Below are positions 29,722 through 38,593 of a stretch of 64,000 nucleotides of DNA, one piece after another (position 1 is the first letter of the stretch; the number at the start of each line of letters is the position of its first letter). The notes under the pieces are model-generated. The model was not told the DNA's origin, did not search any database, and was given only the letters and a program-made list of their open reading frames with translations. Made by a program: the position numbers and the translations under genes. Location: assembly GCA_902521615.1 (NCBI GenBank), contig CABYSJ010000006.1, forward strand, positions 16,860 through 80,859, in the 5' to 3' direction. The DNA is from an uncultured Pelagibacteraceae bacterium (GTDB taxonomy: Bacteria > Pseudomonadota > Alphaproteobacteria > Pelagibacterales > Pelagibacteraceae).

Positions 29722-30963
29722 ATGTCTTCAGAAACTTTTTCTTACAAAGGTATTTCAGCAGGAAAATATATCGAAGGTGAAATTGAGGCTCTTAATCAAG
29801 AAGAAGCTTCATTTAAACTTAAAGAACAAAAAGTAATTATTACTAATTTAACAAAAATTAAAAAGAAAAAAGCTGCTAAAGATAAAAAAAAAGGTGGTGG
29901 TTTTTCTTTTGGAAAGAAAAAAGTAAAGCCTGAAGATGTTGTAATTTTTTCAAAACAATTTGCTACTATGGTTAAGGCAGGTCTACCAATTCTTAATGTA
30001 TTAGGAATGCTGAGAGATCAAATTGAACATCCAACAATGAAAGAAATTATTGAAGATATAAGAAAAAGTTTAGAAGGTGGTATAACACTTTCAAAATGTT
30101 TTGAAAAGTATCCACAAATTTTTGACAGTATTTATATAAACTTAATTAAAGCAGGTGAGGCTAGTGGTAAGCTTGATGTTTTTTTAATGAAATTAGTAGA
30201 ATCTTTGGAAAAAAGAGAAAAGGTTAAAAAGAAGATCAAAAGTGCACTAACTTATCCAGTAGTTATGTTTACAGTTGCTATAACTGTTATGGTATTCATG
30301 CTAATTAAAGTAGTTCCTGTTTTTGCTGAGATGTATGAAGGTATGGGTGTTGCTCTTCCTACGCCTACGGCTGTAATTATGACAGCTAGTAACTTCATGA
30401 GAGGATCTGGTGGTTTAACATTAGGAATTGTTTGTATTTTGCTCTTCGCAATATTTAAATACACAACTACAAAAATTCCAGCTATACGCTACAAATGGCA
30501 TCAAAGAGTTTTAAAAATGCCTGTATTTGGCGACATGATTCTAAAATCATTGATTGCCAGAATTTCATTAATTATGGGTAACTTAAGTTCTGCTGGTGTA
30601 AATTTACTTGAGAGTATTGAAATTGCAAAAGCAGTAAGTAACAACGACGTAGTTACTCTTGCCTTAGAAAATGTAAAAAAAGGTGTTTTTTCAGGAGATA
30701 CATTAACAAAACTTTTTTTAAAAGAACCTGTTTTTCCACCAACATTTAGTCAGTTAATTTCTGTTGGAGAACAAACTGGTAATTTAGATGAAATGTTCAC
30801 TTCAGTATCAAATTATTATGAGGAAGAATTTGATACAGCAGTAGATAACATGTCTAGTTTAATTGAACCAATTATGATTGTATTTATGGGTGGTATGATT
30901 GGTGGTTTGATGATTGCAATGTACTCACCAATCTTTAACGTTGGTGCAATAATTGGTGGTTAA
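29722..30963 (+). CDS. pilC: Type IV pilus inner membrane platform protein
   Basis: VVIFSKQFATMVKAGLPIL, LIKAGEASGKLD, ISVGEQTGNLDEMF, IEPIMIVFMGGMIGGLMIAMY. Confidence 0.95.
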   Translation: MSSETFSYKGISAGKYIEGEIEALNQEEASFKLKEQKVIITNLTKIKKKKAAKDKKKGGGFSFGKKKVKPEDVVIFSKQFATMVKAGLPILNVLGMLRDQIEHPTMKEIIEDIRKSLEGGITLSKCFEKYPQIFDSIYINLIKAGEASGKLDVFLMKLVESLEKREKVKKKIKSALTYPVVMFTVAITVMVFMLIKVVPVFAEMYEGMGVALPTPTAVIMTASNFMRGSGGLTLGIVCILLFAIFKYTTTKIPAIRYKWHQRVLKMPVFGDMILKSLIARISLIMGNLSSAGVNLLESIEIAKAVSNNDVVTLALENVKKGVFSGDTLTKLFLKEPVFPPTFSQLISVGEQTGNLDEMFTSVSNYYEEEFDTAVDNMSSLIEPIMIVFMGGMIGGLMIAMYSPIFNVGAIIGG

Positions 30964-31047
30964 AAAAAAGATCAAATTGGACATATTGATAATCTTTTAA
31001 TTTAAAAAATACTTTTATTTTTATTCTCATTAGTTAAATACCTTAGT

Positions 31048-31341
31048 GTGATTAAAAATTTAAAAATATTAATTATATTTTTTTTTCTTACTGGGTGTGC
31101 ACAGAGCGTAGCAGTTTTAGGTCCAGCAATGACTATTGCTACAACTGGAAGTGTTAATCAAGCGCTTTTATCAGGAACTATAAATACAGGTGTTAAATAT
31201 CAGACAGGTAGGGGCATAAGTGAGCATATGGTTCAGTCTTTAAATGAACCTATTGATTGTTCTATGACAAGCAGCAATGAATTAGCTGAAATGTTTTTTG
31301 ATGATTATAGCAATTTAGATTGTTACGAAGAAAATAATTAA
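31048..31341 (+). CDS. Small predicted lipoprotein
   Basis: Signal sequence with lipobox LTGC; GTG start. Confidence 0.6.
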   Translation: MIKNLKILIIFFFLTGCAQSVAVLGPAMTIATTGSVNQALLSGTINTGVKYQTGRGISEHMVQSLNEPIDCSMTSSNELAEMFFDDYSNLDCYEENN

Positions 31342-31772
31342 TTATTTAAATTTTTGGAAAGTATTAGATGGTTGATCCAAGGTTTTTCACCCTCTTTAAA
31401 AACAACTGCATCCATTATTTGTTGGATAAAAAAAGTTCCTAAACCACCTGGTTTAATATCGTCAATTTTTCGGTGTCTGATTTTATCTTTTTCAACTGGT
31501 CTTCCTTTGTCAAAAAAACCTATTTCAAGATGACCATCACTAACAGATATTTTAATTTCCATTTTATCTTCGGTTTGTTCGTTATTGTAAGCGTGTTTCA
31601 CAATATTTTGCGCAGCTTCAGCAATAGCTAGAACTAATTCATCTTTTAACTCTTGATTAATATTTAATTTTGCAAAAACTTCTCTGCAGAAGGATCTAAC
31701 ATGCTTAAGATTAGATGAGTTTACCTCAAAATCTCTTTTTTCATCTAAGTTGATAATATTTGATTGTTCCAT
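31338..31772 (-). CDS. RsbW/SpoIIAB-like serine kinase (HATPase)
   Basis: N-box LAIAEAAQNIVKHAYNN, G1 FFDKGRP, G2 GGLGTFFIQQIMD. Confidence 0.88.
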   Translation of the reverse strand: MEQSNIINLDEKRDFEVNSSNLKHVRSFCREVFAKLNINQELKDELVLAIAEAAQNIVKHAYNNEQTEDKMEIKISVSDGHLEIGFFDKGRPVEKDKIRHRKIDDIKPGGLGTFFIQQIMDAVVFKEGEKPWINHLILSKNLNN

Positions 31773-32071
31773 TAATCCAGATTTAAGATTTGCTCTAGTT
31801 TTGCCATCATAATCACTTTTAGAACTGATTTACTGATTTCTTTCAGAGTAACTTTTGTTCCAAGCTCCATTGCTTTTTGATGACTTTCAATTAAAACTGA
31901 TATTCCTGAAGAGTCCATGTATTGAACTTCTTTCAAATTTAAGTGAACTTCTTTCTTAGCCTCAATAAGAGGCATTATAATTTCCTTAGCTTTTTCAGTT
32001 ACATCCATGTCAATTTCACCATCTAGATGAACTGTCGAGATATTTCCCTCTTCTGTAACTTTGTAAGTCAT
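31772..32071 (-). CDS. STAS domain anti-sigma-factor-antagonist-like protein
   Basis: LNLKEVQYMDSSGISVLIESHQKA with phosphoacceptor-type Ser; adjacent kinase. Confidence 0.9.
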   Translation of the reverse strand: MTYKVTEEGNISTVHLDGEIDMDVTEKAKEIIMPLIEAKKEVHLNLKEVQYMDSSGISVLIESHQKAMELGTKVTLKEISKSVLKVIMMAKLEQILNLD

Positions 32072-32126
32072 AAAGCCCTTTATTTATCAATTTTTTAGTA
32101 AAATCAATAAAAAATACAATCTATGA

Positions 32127-32156
32127 TTGACCCAAAATGATTAATTGCATTATATT
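32127..32156 (+). promoter_or_regulatory. pilA promoter-like sequence with overlapping ACCCA-N3-TGA site
   Basis: TTGACC-N18-TATATT; ACCCAAAATGATTAATT overlaps the -35/spacer region. Confidence 0.6.
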
Positions 32157-32218
32157 ATTAAATACGATTAAATTATATACAATTTAAAATTATTACAAAA
32201 ATAAAAGAGGTTTTAAAT

Positions 32219-32683
32219 ATGAGAAATAAAAAAAATAAAGGTTTTACATTAATTGAGCTACTAGTTGTTGTAGCAATTATAGGAATTCTTGCAGCTGTTG
32301 GTGTTGTTGCTTATTCAGGATACACAGCAGGTGCTAAAAAACAAGCAGCTAATTCTAATCAAGCTGCAGTTACTAAATACATCGCTGCTGAAGTGCAAAA
32401 ATGTAATATAGGTGAGACATCTGCTATGGGTGGAGAATTAACTTGTGCAGGTAAAGATGGTGGTAAAGTTGTTGATGCGGCAGTTAAAGCATTGTCTGAT
32501 TTTAAAAATCCATATGTTACTTCAAGCGCAGCTGTAGTAAAAGATGGCGATTATCAAAAGGATGGAAATGCTGGAACTACAGGCCTTAGTGCTTCAGGAA
32601 ATACAATCACAGTTGGAACTTGTATTGAAGAGAAATGTAGTGCTTCAGCAAGTCAAAAAACTAATACTGTCACAGTAGAGTAA
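32219..32683 (+). CDS. pilA: Type IV pilin, likely major pilin
   Basis: KGFTLIELLVVVAIIGILAAVGVVAYSGYTAGAKKQAA; strong promoter-like sequence upstream; RBS aagagg. Confidence 0.93.
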   Translation: MRNKKNKGFTLIELLVVVAIIGILAAVGVVAYSGYTAGAKKQAANSNQAAVTKYIAAEVQKCNIGETSAMGGELTCAGKDGGKVVDAAVKALSDFKNPYVTSSAAVVKDGDYQKDGNAGTTGLSASGNTITVGTCIEEKCSASASQKTNTVTVE

Positions 32684-32704
32684 TAATTTTAACTCTTTTA
32701 TTTT

Positions 32705-33118
32705 ATGACTACCAAAAGTTCAGGGTTCACACTCATTGAGCTTTTGGTGGTCGTTGCAATTCTAGGAATTATAGCTGCAATTGGTATTACAAGTTACAAT
32801 GGTTATGTATCAAGTGCGAAAAGAAAATCAGCTGAAAATGTTATGCAGCAAATTTCTTTAGGTCAAACTGAATATTATTCAGATAATGGAATGTATTATA
32901 TGAATAGTACAAGTACCAATTGCACCCCTTCATCATCAACATCTTCTGCAATAGAGACCAACTTGTTAGGTGGATCTGATAACATTACTCCAGAAATGGG
33001 ATATGAATTATGTATTTCTAATGATGCCTCAAATTACAAAATAACGGCTAAAGAAACTGATGGAAACTGTCAGGTTACATTGACCGCTTTAAATGTAACT
33101 GCAAGACAAAACTGTTAA
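32705..33118 (+). CDS. PilE-like type IV pilin
   Basis: SSGFTLIELLVVVAILGIIAAIGITSYNGYVSSAKRKSAENVMQQISLGQTEYY. Confidence 0.9.
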   Translation: MTTKSSGFTLIELLVVVAILGIIAAIGITSYNGYVSSAKRKSAENVMQQISLGQTEYYSDNGMYYMNSTSTNCTPSSSTSSAIETNLLGGSDNITPEMGYELCISNDASNYKITAKETDGNCQVTLTALNVTARQNC

Positions 33119-33128
33119 TAATTTATCA

Positions 33129-33377
33129 ATGAACTTTGAGGAAATTAAAAAGTTTTTATCAAAAATTAAGGAAATTGATTTAACAAATAAATCAAAAATC
33201 TATTTAACAGCTAGTTTAGTATGGATCATTTTTATTGGTTATCTTACCTGGTGGAACGGTCTTAAAAGTTTTGCTTTAGATAAAAGCTTTAGATGGGATG
33301 AGTGGTTTTGGTTTGGAATAGTTCCAGCTTTAGCACCTTATGTTTTTTACTTTATCTGGAGGAAAAAAGATGAGTAA
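33129..33377 (+). CDS. Small membrane protein
   Basis: 82 aa, two TM segments; tightly spaced between the pilin and Amt genes. Confidence 0.6.
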   Translation: MNFEEIKKFLSKIKEIDLTNKSKIYLTASLVWIIFIGYLTWWNGLKSFALDKSFRWDEWFWFGIVPALAPYVFYFIWRKKDE

Positions 33378-33380
33378 AGT

Positions 33381-35531
33381 ATGGATAATGTAGATTTGGA
33401 ATCAGTAAAGTCATTTGTTGATACTCTTTGGGTCATAGATTGTGCTATTTTAGTATTTATTATGCAAGCTGGTTTCATGTGTATGGAAACTGGTCTATCA
33501 AGACACAAAAATAGTATAAACGTTGCTCTTAAAAATGCTGCTGATTTTGGTGTGGCAGTTGTAATATTCTGGATTTTTGGCTTTGGATTGATGTTTGGAA
33601 CCAGTTGGAATGGTTTCATAGGAACTGATTTGTTTTTCTTTAAAACAGAGAATGCAGAATATATGACTTATTTTGTGTTCCAAGCAATGTTCGTAGCTAC
33701 TGCTGCAACGATTGTTTCTGGCGCGGTAGCAGAGAGAATGAAATTTAATGGATATTTAATCATAACAATACTTGCAACGGGTATAATTTATCCAATAGTC
33801 GGGCATTGGGCTTGGTCGTCTAGTTATTTAAATAATGTTGATGCTGTTAGACAATTATTAGCTGTCACAGGTAATCTTAGGGAAACTGGATGGTTAACTG
33901 ATATTGGTTTTGTTGATTTTGCAGGGAGCACGATTGTTCACTCAGTAGGAGGATGGATAGCTTTAGCTGCAGTTTTAATTTTAGGTCCTAGAATTGGTAA
34001 ATATTCTGAGGCAAATAAAGGAAAATTTACAGGCTCAAGTTTTCCATTAGCTGTTTTAGGAACTCTAATTTTATGGTTTGGTTGGTTTGGTTTTAATGGA
34101 GGAAGCAATGGGGCAATGGATGAAACCGTACCATTAATTTTAATTAATACATTTCTTGCTGCTGCATTTGGTTTGTTAACAGGTCTTGGAATTTCATTTG
34201 CTTTCTTTAAAAAACCAGATCCCTATTATGTTATATTGGGTCCGCTTGCTGGGTTAGTAGCAATTACAGCTGGATGTAATTCAATGACATCCGTAACAGC
34301 TATTTTTGTTGGGATTATTGGAGCAATAATATCTATTTTTGTAAATGAAATATTAAATAAATATGAGATAGATGACGTTGTTGGTGCAGTTCCTGTTCAT
34401 TTAGCAGCGGGTATATGGGGAACACTAGCAGTTGGTTTATTCAGTGATTTAGAATTATTAGATACTGGATTAACAAGATTGGAGCAAATTGAAGTTCAGT
34501 TTATAGGAGTAGTTTCAATTGGTGCTTTTTCTTTTTTTGGAGCATATATTTTATTAAAAATTTTAAATTATTTTTATCCTTTAAGAGTAAGTCCTTTACA
34601 TGAGGAGCTTGGATTAAATATTGCAGAACATAACGCAACATCTGTTGAACATGATTTAATCAAAATTTTAGAAAAACAATCAGACAGTGGAGATTTAACA
34701 ATTAGGGGACCACAAGATCCTTTTACAGCTGGAGGAGTTATTGGTTTATATTATAATAAATTGATGAATAAATTAGAGCAAAGTGAGTCAGAAAGAAAAA
34801 TATGGAGTGATAGAATTTCTAATGAAGTGAAACTTGCAGTTAAGGTTCAAGAAAACTTTTTACCAAAAAGAAATTTAGAAAATTATCCTGTTCATGGAAT
34901 TAATTTAGCAGCGAGAGAAGTGTCAGGAGACTTTTTTAGTTTTTATCCTCATAATGATAGTGTTTATTTTATAATTGCTGATGTTGCTGGAAAAGGTATT
35001 CATGCAGGAATGGTTATGGCTAAGGCGTCAACTTTATTTGAAATCATGTCTAGGGATAAAGTGGACCCAGATGAAATGATGTTTCATATGAATAATGATT
35101 TGTTTTTAACAAAAACAGGTGGAATGTTCGTAACTTGCATACTTGGTGAATATAACACAATCACAGATGAAATAAGATGGGTCAATGGAGGACATCAACC
35201 AGCAGTCATTAGAAATGAAAACGGTGAATACGAACAATTTGAGAGCAACTCACCTCCAATGGGTGTTGTTCCTCAAAAAGACAAATCGGTATACCATACA
35301 CATAAAACAAAATTAAATGGACATAGGTTTTATGCTTTTACCGATGGATTATCTGAAAGTGAAAATGAAAGCGGTCAAGAAATAGGAATTGAGGGTTCAA
35401 TTCAAATGATTGAAAAAAATTTCAATAAAGATGTTAAAAAACAACTTTCTGAAATTACAAAGGATGTTGTAAAAGCCGCAGGTGATAATAAACTAAGTGA
35501 CGATTTGACGTTGATTTCAATTGGAAAATAA
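33381..35531 (+). CDS. Ammonium transporter (Amt)-SpoIIE/PP2C phosphatase fusion 1
   Basis: Amt signatures (QAGFMCMETGLSRHKNS, DFAGSTIVHSVGGW, FGWFGFNGGS, DDVVGAVPVHLAAGIWG), then SGDFFSF...ADVAGKGIHAGMVMAKA...GGHQPA...FTDGLSE...DDLTLISIG. Confidence 0.95.
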   Translation: MDNVDLESVKSFVDTLWVIDCAILVFIMQAGFMCMETGLSRHKNSINVALKNAADFGVAVVIFWIFGFGLMFGTSWNGFIGTDLFFFKTENAEYMTYFVFQAMFVATAATIVSGAVAERMKFNGYLIITILATGIIYPIVGHWAWSSSYLNNVDAVRQLLAVTGNLRETGWLTDIGFVDFAGSTIVHSVGGWIALAAVLILGPRIGKYSEANKGKFTGSSFPLAVLGTLILWFGWFGFNGGSNGAMDETVPLILINTFLAAAFGLLTGLGISFAFFKKPDPYYVILGPLAGLVAITAGCNSMTSVTAIFVGIIGAIISIFVNEILNKYEIDDVVGAVPVHLAAGIWGTLAVGLFSDLELLDTGLTRLEQIEVQFIGVVSIGAFSFFGAYILLKILNYFYPLRVSPLHEELGLNIAEHNATSVEHDLIKILEKQSDSGDLTIRGPQDPFTAGGVIGLYYNKLMNKLEQSESERKIWSDRISNEVKLAVKVQENFLPKRNLENYPVHGINLAAREVSGDFFSFYPHNDSVYFIIADVAGKGIHAGMVMAKASTLFEIMSRDKVDPDEMMFHMNNDLFLTKTGGMFVTCILGEYNTITDEIRWVNGGHQPAVIRNENGEYEQFESNSPPMGVVPQKDKSVYHTHKTKLNGHRFYAFTDGLSESENESGQEIGIEGSIQMIEKNFNKDVKKQLSEITKDVVKAAGDNKLSDDLTLISIGK

Positions 35532-35534
35532 TAT

Positions 35535-35564
35535 TTATCCCCCCATTTTGATCTAATTTATAAT
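35535..35564 (+). promoter_or_regulatory. Promoter-like sequence with CCCATTTTGAT upstream of HMA-Amt2
   Basis: TTATCC CCCCATTTTGATCTAATT TATAAT. Confidence 0.55.
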
Positions 35565-35613
35565 GCAAGTTTAAAATTTAAATGGTAGATTTTTAAAAAA
35601 TAAAGAGGAATTT

Positions 35614-35943
35614 ATGTTAAAAAAAATAACGTTAATATTAGGTTTTCTTTTATTTAGTACTAATTTGTTTGCAGCACAAACGCAAATTGCACAAGTAAAT
35701 GGCATGATGTGTATTAAGTGTCAAAAGATGGTTACTGAAGCATTACAAAAGGCTTGTCCAGATGCTACAGTTAAAGTTTCTTGGCCAGAAGGTGTTGCTG
35801 TATCTTCTTTCGCTGATAAATCAAATTTATCTGAGGATGAATATAAGAATGCAATTTTAGGAACTGGATTTGAAGTGGTTAAAGTAATTAGTGTTGATGG
35901 CATAATTACAGACGCTGAGGAAGCTAGAAAACTTGTAGATTAA
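35614..35943 (+). CDS. Secreted heavy-metal-associated (HMA) domain protein
   Basis: Signal peptide; VNGMMCIKCQKMVTEAL CXXC motif; GTGFEVVKV. Confidence 0.8.
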   Translation: MLKKITLILGFLLFSTNLFAAQTQIAQVNGMMCIKCQKMVTEALQKACPDATVKVSWPEGVAVSSFADKSNLSEDEYKNAILGTGFEVVKVISVDGIITDAEEARKLVD

Positions 35944-35952
35944 AAAAATTTT

Positions 35953-38190
35953 ATGACTGTAGCTGAACTCCAAATTTTGGTTGATAAGCTACAGTCTAAA
36001 ATAAGTCAATTAGAGCTCACTAGCAAAGGAGCAATCAAAGCAACAGAATTTAGACTTGAGGCAGTACTTCAAGCAAACTTAGATACATTTTGGTTACTTA
36101 TTTGTGCTATTTTAGTTTTTTTGATGCAAGCTGGATTTATGTGTTTAGAGTCTGGATTGTCGAGAAATAAGAATAGTATTAACGTTGCTCTTAAAAATAT
36201 TACAGATTTTGGAATAGCTGTAGTTACCTTTTGGGCCTTTGGTTTTGCATTAATGTATGGAACCAGTGTAATGGGCTTGTTTGGAAATAAATTCTATTTT
36301 TTCACAACAAAAGTTGCTGGCTATCAAACATATTTTGTGTTTCAGGCCATGTTTGTTGCAACAGCAGCAACGATCATATCAGGGGCTGTTGCTGAAAGAC
36401 TTAGATTTTTCTCATATGTCATAATTACTTTTGTAACTTCAGGAATTTTATACCCAATAGTAGGTCATTGGGCTTGGGCTTTTGATTTTAGTAATCCAGA
36501 AGTTAAATTTGGATGGCTTGGTAAAATGGGTTATTTGGATTTTGCAGGTGCCTCCGTTGTTCATTCTGTTGGTGGCTGGGTTGCTTTAGCGGTATTGCTT
36601 ATTATTGGAAGTAGAACTGGTAGGTTTAGAAAAGATAAGGATAAAAAACTATTTCAGGGAAGCAATACTCCTATGGCTGCTCTTGGTGCCCTAATTTTAT
36701 GGTTTGGATGGTTTGGATTTAATGGAGGTGCAAATGGAGCAATGGATTTAAAAATTCCATTAATATTAATTAATACCTTTTTATCAGCATCATTTGGTTT
36801 AATTTTTTCAAGTGCAATGGGAATTATCGTAATGAAAAAACCAGAACCATTATTTATGATTACAGGACCTTTGGCTGGTTTAGTTTCGATTACAGCAAGT
36901 TGTGCTTATGTTAATCCATCGGAAGCAATATACATTGGAGCAATTGGAGGAATTTTATCAGGCTCAACAATTATTTTATTAGAAAAATTAAAAATTGATG
37001 ATGTTGTTAGTGCTATACCTGTTCACTTAGTAGGAGGTATATGGGGAACTTTATCGGTCGCTATATTTGGCGATTTTGAAATGATGGGATTAGATAAAAC
37101 AAGATTAGAGCAATTAATAATTCAGATTATAGGAACATTTAGCATTGGTGGATTTTGTTTTATTGCAGCTTTTATTATTTTTAAATCTATAAATTATATT
37201 TTTCCACTTCGAGTGGGAAAGATCCAGGAAGAGCTTGGTCTAAATATTTCTGAGCATAATGCATCAACAGATACTCATGAATTGCTCGAAGTATTAACCA
37301 ATCAAGCAAAAACAGAGGATTATTCATTAAGAGCACCGCAAGATCCATTCACTGATAGTGGAATTATTGGCACTCAATATAATTTTTTAATGGATAAATT
37401 GGAACAAAGCGAAAAACAAAAAAATAAATGGAAAAACAGAGTTTCATCTGAAATTAAACTAGCCATGAATGTGCAAAAACGTTTAATGCCAACTAGAGAT
37501 TTGTCTAATTATCCAATTTATGGACTAAATATTCCTGCTAGAGAAATTTCAGGAGATTTTTATGATTTTTATTTGCATGATGATCTTGTTTATTTCACTT
37601 TATCAGATGTATCTGGTAAAGGGGTTAATGCTGGCATGGTTATGGCTAAAGCAATTACTTTATTTAAAATTTTTTCACGATTAAAATTTAAACCTAATGA
37701 AATCCTACTTGAAATGAATAATGATTTAAAAGAAACTAATCCACCCGGTACATTTGTTACATCAATAGTGGGTTGTTATAATATTGATACAGATATTGTT
37801 GAAATAGCAAATGCAGGTCATCAACCTGCTTTGTTGAGAAGAGGAAAGGAATTTGTTGAGTACTCATCTTCTTCAACTCCTCTTGCAATAGTTAAACACA
37901 AAGATGAAAGTGTTTATAAGTTAGATACTTTTAAATTAGATGGAGGGAGAATTTATTGTTTTACAGATGGTTTTTCAGAATGTATAGACGAAAATAAAAA
38001 TGAAATAGGTATTGATGGAGTTAAAAAACTTTTACTTAATCATCAAAATTCTTCTTTACAAAAAGAACTTGAAAATTCTACTGAGGAAATAAGACTTAAA
38101 AGTCTCAAAAAAGATTACAAAGAGACAGGGATAAAAGCAAATAACGATATACTTGATGATGATTTAACTATTATCGGAATAGGGAATTAA
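35953..38190 (+). CDS. Ammonium transporter (Amt)-SpoIIE/PP2C phosphatase fusion 2
   Basis: Amt signatures (DFAGASVVHSVGGW, DDVVSAIPVHLVGGIWG), then SGDFYDF...SDVSGKGVNAGMVMAKA...NAGHQPA...FTDGFSE...DDDLTIIGIG. Confidence 0.95.
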   Translation: MTVAELQILVDKLQSKISQLELTSKGAIKATEFRLEAVLQANLDTFWLLICAILVFLMQAGFMCLESGLSRNKNSINVALKNITDFGIAVVTFWAFGFALMYGTSVMGLFGNKFYFFTTKVAGYQTYFVFQAMFVATAATIISGAVAERLRFFSYVIITFVTSGILYPIVGHWAWAFDFSNPEVKFGWLGKMGYLDFAGASVVHSVGGWVALAVLLIIGSRTGRFRKDKDKKLFQGSNTPMAALGALILWFGWFGFNGGANGAMDLKIPLILINTFLSASFGLIFSSAMGIIVMKKPEPLFMITGPLAGLVSITASCAYVNPSEAIYIGAIGGILSGSTIILLEKLKIDDVVSAIPVHLVGGIWGTLSVAIFGDFEMMGLDKTRLEQLIIQIIGTFSIGGFCFIAAFIIFKSINYIFPLRVGKIQEELGLNISEHNASTDTHELLEVLTNQAKTEDYSLRAPQDPFTDSGIIGTQYNFLMDKLEQSEKQKNKWKNRVSSEIKLAMNVQKRLMPTRDLSNYPIYGLNIPAREISGDFYDFYLHDDLVYFTLSDVSGKGVNAGMVMAKAITLFKIFSRLKFKPNEILLEMNNDLKETNPPGTFVTSIVGCYNIDTDIVEIANAGHQPALLRRGKEFVEYSSSSTPLAIVKHKDESVYKLDTFKLDGGRIYCFTDGFSECIDENKNEIGIDGVKKLLLNHQNSSLQKELENSTEEIRLKSLKKDYKETGIKANNDILDDDLTIIGIGN

Positions 38191-38262
38191 AAATAAATTT
38201 TCTTTTTAAAAAGTAAAAAATTAAAAAAAAACCTATTTTAGACTAAATGTCTCACGAAGATT

Positions 38263-38280
38263 ACCCATTTTGGACATTAG
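38263..38280. promoter_or_regulatory. CCCATTTTGG site upstream of 38321 ORF
   Basis: ACCCATTTTGGACATTAG. Confidence 0.4.
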
Positions 38281-38320
38281 AAATATTTATAAATTAGCCT
38301 AAGCATGATTAATTAAGCAA

Positions 38321-38593
38321 ATGAGTACAGAAAGCTTAAATAGAACATCCGAGGTAATTGAGAACCCCTCTCAACCTGCTGAAGTAAATAATGTCGTGGA
38401 ATTGGATGTTCTTAAGCAAAAGTCTGATGCCCATGAATTTCAAGCTAAAGTTACGAAAGTAGCTAAAAGAGTAAACATTGAGATTTTAAAACAAAGACTT
38501 TACGAAGAGAAAAAAAAGGAGAAGGTAAAAAGAACTATTATTCTATCTTCAGTTATCGTTTCTTTGGGTGCTCTAACGATGTTTACTTATTAA
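38321..38593 (+). CDS. Small tail-anchored hypothetical protein
   Basis: 90 aa, charged N-terminus, single C-terminal TM. Confidence 0.6.
   Translation: MSTESLNRTSEVIENPSQPAEVNNVVELDVLKQKSDAHEFQAKVTKVAKRVNIEILKQRLYEEKKKEKVKRTIILSSVIVSLGALTMFTY

Noticed and set aside
30966-30998. Possible terminator after pilC (AAAAGAT...ATCTTTT)
   Set aside because: Only one G-C pair in a short stem; not distinguishable from AT-rich background
31338-31772. RsbW-like protein considered as a two-component histidine kinase
   Set aside because: Short, soluble, no DHp/His phosphoacceptor; N/G boxes and adjacent STAS fit an anti-sigma-type serine kinase
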